From positions 186,001 to 250,000 of the forward strand of contig NZ_ATZE01000004.1 of the NCBI RefSeq assembly GCF_000428045.1: 64,000 nt of DNA, written 5' to 3'. This stretch comes from Sedimenticola selenatireducens DSM 17993 (GTDB taxonomy: Bacteria; Pseudomonadota; Gammaproteobacteria; Chromatiales; Chromatiaceae). Of this stretch, positions 1-8,228 are shown in pieces. Below the pieces are notes generated by a model. It searched no databases. It was given only the letters and a program-made list of their open reading frames with translations, and had not been told where the DNA came from. Positions within the stretch are counted from its first letter, which is position 1. Each line of letters begins with the position of its first letter. Position numbers and translations under genes: made by a program.

Positions 1-215
1 AGATCACCGCAGAGACCGTGCCTGACATTGTCGCCATCAAGCACATAGGTGTTGGCCCCCACTTTGTGGAGACTCTCCTCGAGGGCGTGTGCGATGGTAG
101 ACTTGCCGGCGCCGGAAAGTCCGGTAAACCAGAGAATGACGCTTTTGTGTCCATTGTTCTTGGCACGCCTGTCGCGAGTGACGGTGGGTTGGTGCCAGAC
201 TACGTTCTTGTCCAT
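1..215 (-). CDS. cysC: Adenylylsulfate kinase, N-terminal part (runs off the window)
   Basis: APS kinase phosphorylates adenosine 5'-phosphosulfate to PAPS, the donor for sulfate reduction or for sulfation of polysaccharides. The minus-strand frame opens with [18 protein letters not shown], the usual CysC N-terminus, followed by the Walker A segment GLSGAGKST and then [10 protein letters not shown], the APS-binding stretch. The ATG at 213-215 has a purine-rich GGAAAG ribosome binding site a few bases upstream. Only about 71 residues are in the window. It is a stand-alone kinase start, not a CysN-CysC fusion. Its position beside exopolysaccharide-type genes makes polysaccharide sulfation possible, but that is inference. 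Confidence 0.9.
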   Translation of the reverse strand, partial: MDKNVVWHQPTVTRDRRAKNNGHKSVILWFTGLSGAGKSTIAHALEESLHKVGANTYVLDGDNVRHGLCGD

Positions 216-445
216 CAAATGCTTTCCTTGTGAGTCGCCAAAATCACTTGTAAGTCATCTACGGCATTGTTAGGAGTTTATGTAAGCGCCTATTATAACC
301 GATAAGTTTTCTGGTGGGCAGAGATTGCTCCCCCTATCGGGATGGCTTTTAGTGGAATGTACAAATACTGTGGTATGTGCCCTTCTCTATCCAGGGTACT
401 AGCCATTTTCACTCAGCCAAATGGAATAATTGAAAGGTGTTATTT

Positions 446-1219
446 ATGAGAGTCCAGGTCTTTGCAATCTTTTCCGCGCTGCTGTTGGGCCTGTTGTGCC
501 ACCCCGCAATCAGTGCGGAACTGCCCGATACTATCGACCGGATTCGACCCAGTATAGTTGCCGTGGGAACGGTTATGCCGCTGCGCCGCCCCTCGGCCCA
601 ATTCATGGGGACCGGTTTTGTAATTGGCGACGGGCGGATGGTAGTTACCAATTATCATGTGATTCCGGAGTTGATCGATACGGCAAAAAAGGAGCAGCTG
701 GCCGTGTTCAGTGGTAGGGGAAAAAATGCGACGGCACATATGGCCCGGATCGTGAAGTCTGATCCGGACCATGATCTGGTGCTCCTGGATATTGGCAAGG
801 CTCAACTCCCGGCGATGTCACTGGCACCTGCGACTGCTATTCGTGAGGGTAAGGAGGTCGCCTTTACCGGTTTCCCCATCGGTATGGTGCTGGGACTCTA
901 CCCGGTAACACACCGGGCTATCGTCTCCGCCATCACACCGGTGGTGGTGCCCTCCAACAGCTCCAGGGAACTAAAGGCGAAACAAATTATGCGCATGCGG
1001 AACAAGTTTGAAGTCTATCAGCTTGATGGCACCGCTTACCCGGGCAACAGTGGCAGCCCGGTCTACGAGTCCGAGAGCGGCAGAGTGGTCGGTGTGCTGA
1101 ATAGTGTGTTTGTGAAAGATACCAAGGAGACCATCCTGGAGCGGCCCTCAGGAATCAGTTATGCCATTCCTGTTCGTTATGTTCATGAGCTGACAAGTGA
1201 AATTACCAAGCAGCCATAG
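446..1219 (+). CDS. Secreted trypsin-like serine protease without PDZ domain
   Basis: This 257-residue protein has an N-terminal signal peptide (hydrophobic residues 5-20, cleavage near AISA-E) and a single trypsin-like S1C fold. The triad is visible: His71 in TNYHVIP, Asp110 in DPDHDLVLLD, and Ser202 in PGNSGSP. Unlike DegP or DegS it ends right after the protease domain and has no PDZ module. I chose the ATG at 446 because GAAAGGTG lies six bases upstream; an in-frame GTG at 437 is less well placed. It probably acts in the periplasm. The substrate is unknown. It is followed 44 bases later by a beta-propeller gene on the same strand. Confidence 0.85.
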   Translation: MRVQVFAIFSALLLGLLCHPAISAELPDTIDRIRPSIVAVGTVMPLRRPSAQFMGTGFVIGDGRMVVTNYHVIPELIDTAKKEQLAVFSGRGKNATAHMARIVKSDPDHDLVLLDIGKAQLPAMSLAPATAIREGKEVAFTGFPIGMVLGLYPVTHRAIVSAITPVVVPSNSSRELKAKQIMRMRNKFEVYQLDGTAYPGNSGSPVYESESGRVVGVLNSVFVKDTKETILERPSGISYAIPVRYVHELTSEITKQP

Positions 1220-1263
1220 CCATGGTTTGCCGCTTTGCAGCGAAAGCCAGAGCATGATCTGAT

Positions 1264-2490
1264 ATGCAAGTTTATCGTGGGGCAAGGCGCTATTTTTATT
1301 GGTTTGGATTAACGGCCCATATTCTGCTGATCGCTTTACTCTGGGCTCTGTTTTCCAACCAAATTACCAGTCATTGGCGCTGGAAACAGCTGGCAGGATT
1401 TTTTAGTGGGCCTGTTGATTCAACACCGGTGACTGTTATCAATGCGGTTCCGGGTGGCAAGACTAACCCGGCTTTTCACACACTTGCCAAAGGGCGCTGG
1501 ATCAAAATACATCAGCAGGGAGCTGAAGATACGGTAAAGTTTGATCGTCAGCGGCATGGAGGCAGCGCATTTGATAGCAAGCGGGGTCGATTGATTCTGT
1601 TCGGCAGTGATACCCACGGGACGGATTGGTCAAATGTAATTAGAACATTTGATATGGGAGCGCTTCGTTGGTCGGTATTCGGCGAGATTGGTCGGCCCGA
1701 ACACTACACCGTTTCATCTGATGGTGTGCCCATCGCCAGCACAGGTCATATTCAGCCCTGGGCAATGCATACTTTTGATGCGATTGAGTATGATCCGATC
1801 CACGACCGTTTGATTGTTGCGAGTCATCCCGAACATTTGAAGCCTGGGCGATTCGGCAATTGGTTGGCCGATATTTGGCCACAAATTCAGCAACATCCCA
1901 CTTGGGTGTATGATTTCGTTTCGAATCAATGGGAGTATGACCTCGGGAAGACGACCTCTTTTTTCCCCTATGCTACCGCCTACGATAGTAGGCGTGGGCA
2001 TTTATTGGGAATCAGGCCCGATGGTATTTTTCAATATTTGCAGCAGGGTGGTTGGAGCAAAGTAGTCAAAAAGGGTCCCTACGCCTACCACACCAATGCT
2101 GTTTATGATCAGAAAAATGATGCTGTCGTGATTTTCGGGAACAATAAAAACTCGAACGACGTCTGGATTTACCGGCCGGAGACAGAGCAACTGAAGCGGC
2201 AGTCCACGGCCGGTATCAGGCCGCCGGGCACCCAGGCCAGCCCCCTCGCTTATCATGCTGGAGTGGGGCAGGTGGTGGCGCTTGTTGATGATCCTGACCA
2301 AGACGCACGGGTGGCTCAAACCTGGATGTACGATACCGCCTCAGACCGGTGGGAGAGGGTACCGGAAGGGGATTTTCCCTTTCGACTGGGTATGAACTAC
2401 AACTTGCAATACGATAACTTGAATAACCTGCTGGTGTTGGCGGCGAATGCACCGAAAGAAGCAATCTCCGTCTGGGTACTCAGGCTCTGA
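1264..2490 (+). CDS. Membrane-anchored kelch/beta-propeller-like protein of unknown function
   Basis: A 408-residue protein with a short basic N-terminus and one transmembrane segment near residues 13-30; the rest is likely periplasmic. The body has repeated blade-like units of the kelch/galactose-oxidase type, each with a small hydrophobic strand, a bulky tyrosine or tryptophan and a following strand (for example FDSKRGRLILFGSD, YDPIHDRLIV, YDSRRGHLLGI, YDQKNDAVVIFG, YDNLNNLLVLA). These recur about every 60-70 residues, giving at least five blades. No catalytic motif is recognisable. It lies downstream of the trypsin-like protease and convergent, two bases apart, with the beta-helix gene. 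A scaffold or carbohydrate-binding role is only a guess. Confidence 0.65.
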   Translation: MQVYRGARRYFYWFGLTAHILLIALLWALFSNQITSHWRWKQLAGFFSGPVDSTPVTVINAVPGGKTNPAFHTLAKGRWIKIHQQGAEDTVKFDRQRHGGSAFDSKRGRLILFGSDTHGTDWSNVIRTFDMGALRWSVFGEIGRPEHYTVSSDGVPIASTGHIQPWAMHTFDAIEYDPIHDRLIVASHPEHLKPGRFGNWLADIWPQIQQHPTWVYDFVSNQWEYDLGKTTSFFPYATAYDSRRGHLLGIRPDGIFQYLQQGGWSKVVKKGPYAYHTNAVYDQKNDAVVIFGNNKNSNDVWIYRPETEQLKRQSTAGIRPPGTQASPLAYHAGVGQVVALVDDPDQDARVAQTWMYDTASDRWERVPEGDFPFRLGMNYNLQYDNLNNLLVLAANAPKEAISVWVLRL

Positions 2491-2492
2491 TG

Positions 2493-3998
2493 TCACTCTC
2501 GATAGAGTGGTAAGCAGGATCGGCCATTGCTGTACTGAATCGGTCCAAGGTCTGGATGCTGCGGATCGGCAGTATTGTCACAAAAATCTGTCATCTTTTT
2601 ATTGATCGTTATCCCGCGTCCCAGAATCAGTGAACCCTTTTGAAGCCTGAAATCTCCCGCGTAGGGTGCCTGGTAAAGTTCATCGACAGCGCAACTGAAT
2701 GGCCAATACGACCCAGGTTGTACACAATCAATATCGATCAGGTTGTTTTGACGTATTGTTGTTGCTCCATCGCGGTCCTTGATCCGGCCGGCTATGATGT
2801 TGTTCGCAATCAGAGCAGAGGTGGATCCGAATCTTGCGTCGATACCTAATGTGTTGATGAGTGCGTTGTGATAGATCCGGGTTTTCGCAGCCTTGTTCAG
2901 GTAGATGGCCACATCGGTAGGGCAGTTAAGGATGATATTGTTTTTAATAATGCCTTCGGAATGCTCCGTTTCGCAGGACTGATCCCTGCAAAATGCCGTG
3001 CCTGTTCCACCCCCGCCAAAAGAGAGCGCTACCTGGGTTTTTCCGGAATATGTGAGATTCATTTCGCAGATCACAAGGTTATTTTCAAAGATCCCCTTTC
3101 TGCCGTTGCCTTTCATAAAGGCTCCGTAACTCAGTTTATCTCCACCAGATTTCATAAAATCGGCCAGCAAATTGCTTTGTACCCGCCAGTTATCGACACT
3201 GTTGATATTGAGCAGATTAACCGGATTGGGTGTTTTTCTTGCGTGTTGGTTATAGAAGTTACTGTGTTCGATCAAGCCATTGTCCGGGTAGTGCCCACTG
3301 CTGCCGTTGACTTTAACGTGGGCATTAAAATCCTTGATTGTGCTGTTTCTTAATACGAAACCCTGGGCATCACCCACAACATGGAAGGCATGTTCACAGT
3401 CAGAATCATTCTTGCAGGTTCCGGTGATAATGAGGTTTTCAAACACCCAGTAAGGCGCCATTACATGGAACCCTTCGAGCATTGAAAACTCCAGCTGGGC
3501 TTCTCCCAACCGGTTGGCCCTTACCATAATGGGTTGCTGCACGGTTCCCGCATGGGTCACGGGAATGCTCCTGCCATGAAATCGATAGATACCCGGTTTT
3601 ATGGTTATCACCTGGCCGGGTTTTGCCGACTTTACTGCCGTCAACAGCGAATCGGTTGTATCGACGGTGATATGTTCCCCCTCTGGAGGGGCAGAGGGAA
3701 AAACAGAAATCGCTGAAGAGGGGATAGGAATGCCGTTGTCTGAATAGTGCTGCGGTTGGTAATAGGCATGCTGACGGGCGCCCTGTCCTTTCCACTGGTG
3801 CATATCTGTAGATAGCAATGGGACATGTCGAATGCTGAGAGTTTGAAATATCCCTCGAATCAGCTCGCCGGCCTGTTTACGATAGCCGTAGGGCTCATTG
3901 GTGAGCCGAGTGCCGGCCCTCTCGACAAACGAGGTAAAGGGCTCTTGATACACCGATCGGACCAGGATAATACCCAGCGCAATCCCAATGTGGATCAA
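2493..3998 (-). CDS. Membrane-anchored right-handed beta-helix protein, polysaccharide lyase 6-like
   Basis: The protein (501 residues from the TTG at 3998) starts with a hydrophobic anchor. After a linker it enters a right-handed parallel beta-helix, beginning with DSLLTAVKSAKPGQVITIKPG and continuing with coil repeats such as WVFENLIITG, FVLRNSTIKDF, NGLIEHSNFYN, WRVQSNLL, GIFENNLVI, GIIKNNIIL and TRIYHNALI. This resembles chondroitinase-B/alginate lyase family PL6, so binding or cutting of an acidic polysaccharide is plausible. I cannot assign catalytic residues. The start is uncertain: the frame stays open 35 codons further upstream to 4103, encoding arginine-rich and hydrophobic residues that complete a membrane segment, but it holds no ATG, GTG or TTG. 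Confidence 0.65.
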   Translation of the reverse strand: MIHIGIALGIILVRSVYQEPFTSFVERAGTRLTNEPYGYRKQAGELIRGIFQTLSIRHVPLLSTDMHQWKGQGARQHAYYQPQHYSDNGIPIPSSAISVFPSAPPEGEHITVDTTDSLLTAVKSAKPGQVITIKPGIYRFHGRSIPVTHAGTVQQPIMVRANRLGEAQLEFSMLEGFHVMAPYWVFENLIITGTCKNDSDCEHAFHVVGDAQGFVLRNSTIKDFNAHVKVNGSSGHYPDNGLIEHSNFYNQHARKTPNPVNLLNINSVDNWRVQSNLLADFMKSGGDKLSYGAFMKGNGRKGIFENNLVICEMNLTYSGKTQVALSFGGGGTGTAFCRDQSCETEHSEGIIKNNIILNCPTDVAIYLNKAAKTRIYHNALINTLGIDARFGSTSALIANNIIAGRIKDRDGATTIRQNNLIDIDCVQPGSYWPFSCAVDELYQAPYAGDFRLQKGSLILGRGITINKKMTDFCDNTADPQHPDLGPIQYSNGRSCLPLYRE

Positions 3999-4446
3999 TA
4001 CACCGCTGGCGATGAAATAGACGCCAAACAGCCTCCGGGCGACGACTAGAGGTGTTCTCCGGCCAGATTGTTTTACGGATCTTCTTAAAATTTTTGTAGC
4101 TCTTCAGATTTGCCTATCCGCAAGCTTACTGGAATAAGAAAAATTTTTCTTCTGGCAGTTCGAGGATTTCCTGTGCCTCGGTAACCTGCGAATGGCCGAA
4201 TATCTGCATTTTCATAACAGGCAAGGGATATTTTGCTGATCCGGTGTTCTTACTTTTCATGATCGCCCCGAGTTCCCTGATCGTGTGCCGATCCACTGAA
4301 GCCACCGGGACTGCCCGTCGGGCCAGCGGGTGACAGTCGATCAATGCCTGCCGGAAGATCCTGCGTGTATATGTGGTAGATTGTTAAACCTGTTCGGTAA
4401 AATGCCTCGGCTTCTCGGTAGATCCCGTAACTACGTCAGCATTAAA
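3999..4446. other. Intergenic stretch between the beta-helix gene and the phosphatase gene
   Basis: The left 105 bases are an open extension of the beta-helix frame on the minus strand (see that entry). The remainder is divergent intergenic DNA that should hold promoters for both neighbours; I could not pick a convincing -35/-10 pair. A 72-codon minus-strand frame at 4126-4344 has no recognisable domain and no clear ribosome binding site, and I do not call it a gene. Confidence 0.4.
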
Positions 4447-4938
4447 ATGTTCAAGAAAAAAATTACTATTCTCATGGTCTGTACCGCCAACATTTGTCGT
4501 TCACCCATGGCCCAGGGGGTGATGCAGAAAATTATCCAGGAGCGGGGGCTGAAGCGGCGGATCAAGGTCGATTCTGCCGGTACCCATGTGTCCCGAGCGG
4601 GGACAAGACCGGACATACGCGCCCGACAGGTGGCCAGTGGGCGTGGAGTTGATATCAGCAGGTTCAAGAGCCGGATGCTTGAAGCGTCCGATTATGAGCG
4701 ATATGACTACATCGTCGCCATGGATCGTGAGAATATGCACCGATTGGTGCAGGAGTGCCCACCTGAAAATAAACATAAGCTGTCGTCGATCATGGATTAT
4801 TCAGCTGTAGCGGATGTGCCGGAAGTCCCCGACCCCTATTTTGGCAACTTGACGGGCTTTGAGCGCGTGATTGAGTTGTTGGAGCCGGCTTGTGTCGGCC
4901 TGGTGAATTCCATCCTGGAAAGACATCAGGTTACTTGA
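4447..4938 (+). CDS. Low-molecular-weight protein-tyrosine phosphatase (Wzb/Etp type)
   Basis: This 163-residue cytoplasmic enzyme removes phosphate from tyrosine. The P-loop is VCTANICRSP, with nucleophile Cys12 and Arg18 of the C(X)5R signature. The general-acid loop is PDPYFG, with Asp129. In capsule and exopolysaccharide loci such phosphatases reset the Wzc-type tyrosine kinase that controls chain export. The nearby PrsT and acyltransferase genes suggest that role here, although no kinase lies in the window. I chose the ATG at 4447 because MFKKKITILMVC matches the family start; the longer upstream frame adds unrelated residues. Confidence 0.9.
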   Translation: MFKKKITILMVCTANICRSPMAQGVMQKIIQERGLKRRIKVDSAGTHVSRAGTRPDIRARQVASGRGVDISRFKSRMLEASDYERYDYIVAMDRENMHRLVQECPPENKHKLSSIMDYSAVADVPEVPDPYFGNLTGFERVIELLEPACVGLVNSILERHQVT

Positions 4939-5401
4939 CTTTCAATCTGTGTCGATCGGCTCCTGGTGGCATGTAGTGCTACCGATGAATCGGTTATGCG
5001 TTCACCTTTGGAAAAATCCCTGTCCTTGGAGTGGCACCAAGCGCAGTGCTCGCTCCATATTCCAGTAATCTCTGGGGTATTGACGGAAGCTGGTGCCGCA
5101 AGACATAGGATCTAAATGACTGGCTAATTGTATCAGGACCAATATGGTCTTGCTCAATAGCGGATTTATACCTGTTTATTAATAAGTTATACGTTAAATT
5201 TCGCCTTATGATGTTGCCGATAATTAGTGCCTCGGGCATTATGTGATCATCATTAATATGAGTTTGTCACAGGGCAATCTCTAAACCAGGATTGGGTAAC
5301 ACAGCTACAATTTGCTGTGAACTCGCTGCATTCTCAAGTAGATCATGGAGTTCAGGTCGACTGAACACACCCTGCTTGTGGATCAACAGATAGGAAGTTA
5401 A
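4939..5401. other. Intergenic region upstream of prsT, with one doubtful small ORF
   Basis: These 463 bases are fairly AT-rich near 5160-5260 and presumably carry the prsT promoter. A TGGCAC at about 5036 does not have a GC doublet at the right distance, so it is not a sigma-54 site. On the minus strand a 51-codon frame runs from a TTG at 5157 to a TGA at 5002. It has a hydrophobic start, then CGTSFRQYPRDYWN and a short arginine/glutamine-rich tail. Its composition looks protein-like, but the start codon and ribosome binding site are weak. Confidence 0.3.
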
Positions 5402-8170
5402 ATGAATAAGACCTTAAGACGCGCACTCTGCCTCTCTTCATTGCTGTTTATTGCCGGTTGCGGCGTCGTTGATGATCAGCAGTATCTTCAAAATGCACAA
5501 AAATTTGCGGCCGAGGGTGACTTCAAATCGGCACTGATCGAACTCAAGAACGCCCTTCAACAAGACCCTGATAACAGTACTGTCCGAACCTATCTGGGGC
5601 AGCTGTACCTGAATACCGGTAACCATCTTGCGGCTGAGAAAGAGCTGAAAAAAGCAAAAGAACTCGGCGCCGATGACAATGAGATATTCCCGAGCTTGAG
5701 CCAGGTACTGCTTCAACTGAGAAAGCTCGATGATGTGCTGGCCATGCAGGCAGATCATCTTGCACCGCAAGAGCAGGGTGAAGTTCTGGCGGCCCAGGGG
5801 ATGGCTTTTTTACTGAAGAGTGAGTTCGACAGGGCCATTGAAAGAACCGAACGGGCAATCGGTATTGCCGCAGGTTCGGCTTATGTTCAGGTTGCCCGGG
5901 CCAGCACTTACCTGATAGCGGAAAAGTCCCCGATAAAGGCACGCGAACAGCTGAATCACGCTTTTGAGGTTGACAGGAATTATGCCGCAGCCTGGAGCCT
6001 GTTAGGTGACATCGAGCGAACCGAGAAGAATATGCAGGCGGCACGGGAGGCCTATACCAAATCCCTTTCCATTCGTCCCACCAGCCTGGCTGATCGGAAT
6101 AAGCGGGTGACCGTCAATATTCTGTTGAATGATTTGAAACAAGCTCAATTTGACCTGGATATCCTGAATAAACAGCTTCCTGACAATCCGGGGGTTGCTT
6201 TTTCCCAGGGACTTGTCCACTTGGCATCAGGCAATCTGGAGGATGCAAAATCAGCGTTTGATCTGGCGCTGCTCGATCAGGATCGCTATCCGGTGTCACT
6301 GTTCTATCTGGCTTACGTGAGCTATCAGCAGGGAAATATTGCGCAGGCGGAAACCCATTCAGAGCGGTATTTTACCTTAACCCCGGAGCATCTGCCCAAC
6401 CGGAAACTTCTGGCGGAAATCAAACTTGCAAAGAAAGAGTATGATTATGTTGAAACACTACTGAATCCGGTTGTAACAACCGCTAATCCAGATGAGGGTG
6501 CACAGAATATCCTGGCTAAAGCACTGCTCATGAGTGGAAAAACAGCAGAGGGAATTGCGCTGCTTAACCAGGTTGTTGAGCGTAATCCTGATTCTGCCGA
6601 TGCCAGATTCCGCCTGGGTGCCAGTCTGATGATGAGCGGGAATCAGGAGGAAGGAATTGCACAGCTTGAAATGGCCATCAGGCAGGATGAGGAGAATGAT
6701 CAGGCACATGTTTACCGGATATTAAGCTATCTGCGGTCAAGGCAGATGGAAAAGGCACATCAGGCGGCAGCCGAGTTCCGGGCGAGGGCGCCAGAGAGTG
6801 AAATTCCCTATAACATGATCGGCATGATCTATATCGCTGAAAATGATTTCAAGGCCGCCAAAAAAGCCCTCGAACAGTCATGGAAAATAAAGCCGGGAAA
6901 TACCGATGCGGGTCACAATCTTGCGTCTCTTGCTACCTTAGAGAAGTCATATGACAAGGCAAGAGATTATCTTGACGGGGTGATCGCGGCGCATCCGGAT
7001 AATTTGGAAACTTTGATAAAGCTTGCGGAAATTGATGCGCTTGAAGGGAAAACACAACAGCAGATCCTGCGTCTGGAAAGAGCAATGCGCCTGTACCCGG
7101 ACGCACTGAAACCCAGGCTGGTATTGGCCCAGCACTATATCAATTCAGGAAATCCGGGGCAGGTTGCCGGACTCATCGAAACGCTTGATGCTGAGGCAAG
7201 AAAACAGCTGCCGGTCATGGAGGTGATTGCAAGCCAGGAGATTGCGCAGAGAAATTTCAAATCCGCTGAGAAGACGGCAAAGGCGATCATATCCAGAGCA
7301 CCGGAAGCCCCTCAAGGCTACTTTATCCTGGCCCAGGCCTATGCCGGAATGGGGAATCTAGAGCAAGTAAAGGAAATGGTGGAAAAGGCCATACAGTTGG
7401 ATGACCATTTCATCCCCGCGCGCATTGTGTTGCTTCGCCTTCTTGTGAACAACAAGGATATTCCTGCAATAGAGCGGGAGATTGCTGAATTAAAAACCTT
7501 TGCCGCCGATAATGAAAATGTAATGAAAGTGGAGGTTACCCTCGAGGCCCTGAAGGGTAATCAACAGCAAGCGCTGAAACTTGCCGAGCGCGTCTTTGAT
7601 GCCTTCCCGAATCTCGGCAATATGCTTGCGCTATCAAGGCAGAAATCGCAGGCAGGGGATAATGGAGGTGCGCTTAAACTCAAGGTGGACTGGGCTGAAA
7701 ACCATACAGATGAGTATTATCCTAATTTAATTGTCGCCATCAGTTATACCCGTCTCAAACAGGATGATTTAGCGGTCAAGTATTATCAACGGGCATTGGT
7801 GGTGTCGCCTGAATCTGTCTTGGTGTTGAATAATCTGGCCTGGGCGTTACGGAGTACCGATCCTGCTCTGGCACTGATTTATGCCCAAAAGGCCAATAGA
7901 CTCAAGCCGGGTTCAGTATCATTAATGGATACCCTGGCAATGGTCTATTTAGCTAACAGCGACTTTGAGGCGGCGCTGCGTACGATAAAAGAAGTACTCT
8001 ATCTGGAACCAGACAACCCAACGCTGCGATATCACGAGGCGTTAATCAATGCGACCGCCGGGAATAATAGTCAAGCAGTTCAGATACTCACTGAACTGCT
8101 TGGAAAGACACAGGATTTTTCAGAACGTCCGGACGCTACTGCATTGCTCGATAGTCTGAAAAGAGGATGA
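5402..8170 (+). CDS. prsT: PEP-CTERM/exosortase system TPR-repeat lipoprotein PrsT
   Basis: A 922-residue lipoprotein: the signal peptide ends in the lipobox LFIAGC with the lipidated cysteine at residue 20. The mature part is almost entirely tetratricopeptide repeats, recognisable as paired helices with the Ala/Gly/Tyr pattern (for example AEGDFKSALIELKNALQ, NTGNHLAAEKELKKA, GMGNLEQVKEMVEKA), with roughly twenty or more copies. Length, lipobox and repeat content match the PrsT family that accompanies exosortase and exopolysaccharide genes, where it is thought to act as an outer-membrane or periplasmic assembly scaffold. The ATG follows GGAAGTTA. The next gene is convergent. Confidence 0.88.
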   Translation: MNKTLRRALCLSSLLFIAGCGVVDDQQYLQNAQKFAAEGDFKSALIELKNALQQDPDNSTVRTYLGQLYLNTGNHLAAEKELKKAKELGADDNEIFPSLSQVLLQLRKLDDVLAMQADHLAPQEQGEVLAAQGMAFLLKSEFDRAIERTERAIGIAAGSAYVQVARASTYLIAEKSPIKAREQLNHAFEVDRNYAAAWSLLGDIERTEKNMQAAREAYTKSLSIRPTSLADRNKRVTVNILLNDLKQAQFDLDILNKQLPDNPGVAFSQGLVHLASGNLEDAKSAFDLALLDQDRYPVSLFYLAYVSYQQGNIAQAETHSERYFTLTPEHLPNRKLLAEIKLAKKEYDYVETLLNPVVTTANPDEGAQNILAKALLMSGKTAEGIALLNQVVERNPDSADARFRLGASLMMSGNQEEGIAQLEMAIRQDEENDQAHVYRILSYLRSRQMEKAHQAAAEFRARAPESEIPYNMIGMIYIAENDFKAAKKALEQSWKIKPGNTDAGHNLASLATLEKSYDKARDYLDGVIAAHPDNLETLIKLAEIDALEGKTQQQILRLERAMRLYPDALKPRLVLAQHYINSGNPGQVAGLIETLDAEARKQLPVMEVIASQEIAQRNFKSAEKTAKAIISRAPEAPQGYFILAQAYAGMGNLEQVKEMVEKAIQLDDHFIPARIVLLRLLVNNKDIPAIEREIAELKTFAADNENVMKVEVTLEALKGNQQQALKLAERVFDAFPNLGNMLALSRQKSQAGDNGGALKLKVDWAENHTDEYYPNLIVAISYTRLKQDDLAVKYYQRALVVSPESVLVLNNLAWALRSTDPALALIYAQKANRLKPGSVSLMDTLAMVYLANSDFEAALRTIKEVLYLEPDNPTLRYHEALINATAGNNSQAVQILTELLGKTQDFSERPDATALLDSLKRG

Positions 8171-8228
8171 GCGAATTGCACCATGATTCAATAATTCACA
8201 GGGCGCACGGGCAGGGGGCTTTCTACAG

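Noticed and set aside
4126-4344. 72-codon minus-strand frame between the beta-helix gene and the phosphatase gene
   Set aside because: No recognisable domain, no clear ribosome binding site, and low-complexity composition. Kept only as a note in the intergenic entry.
5031-5050. TGGCAC sequence upstream of prsT as a possible sigma-54 site
   Set aside because: No GC doublet stands ten bases after the GG, so it cannot be a standard -24/-12 promoter.
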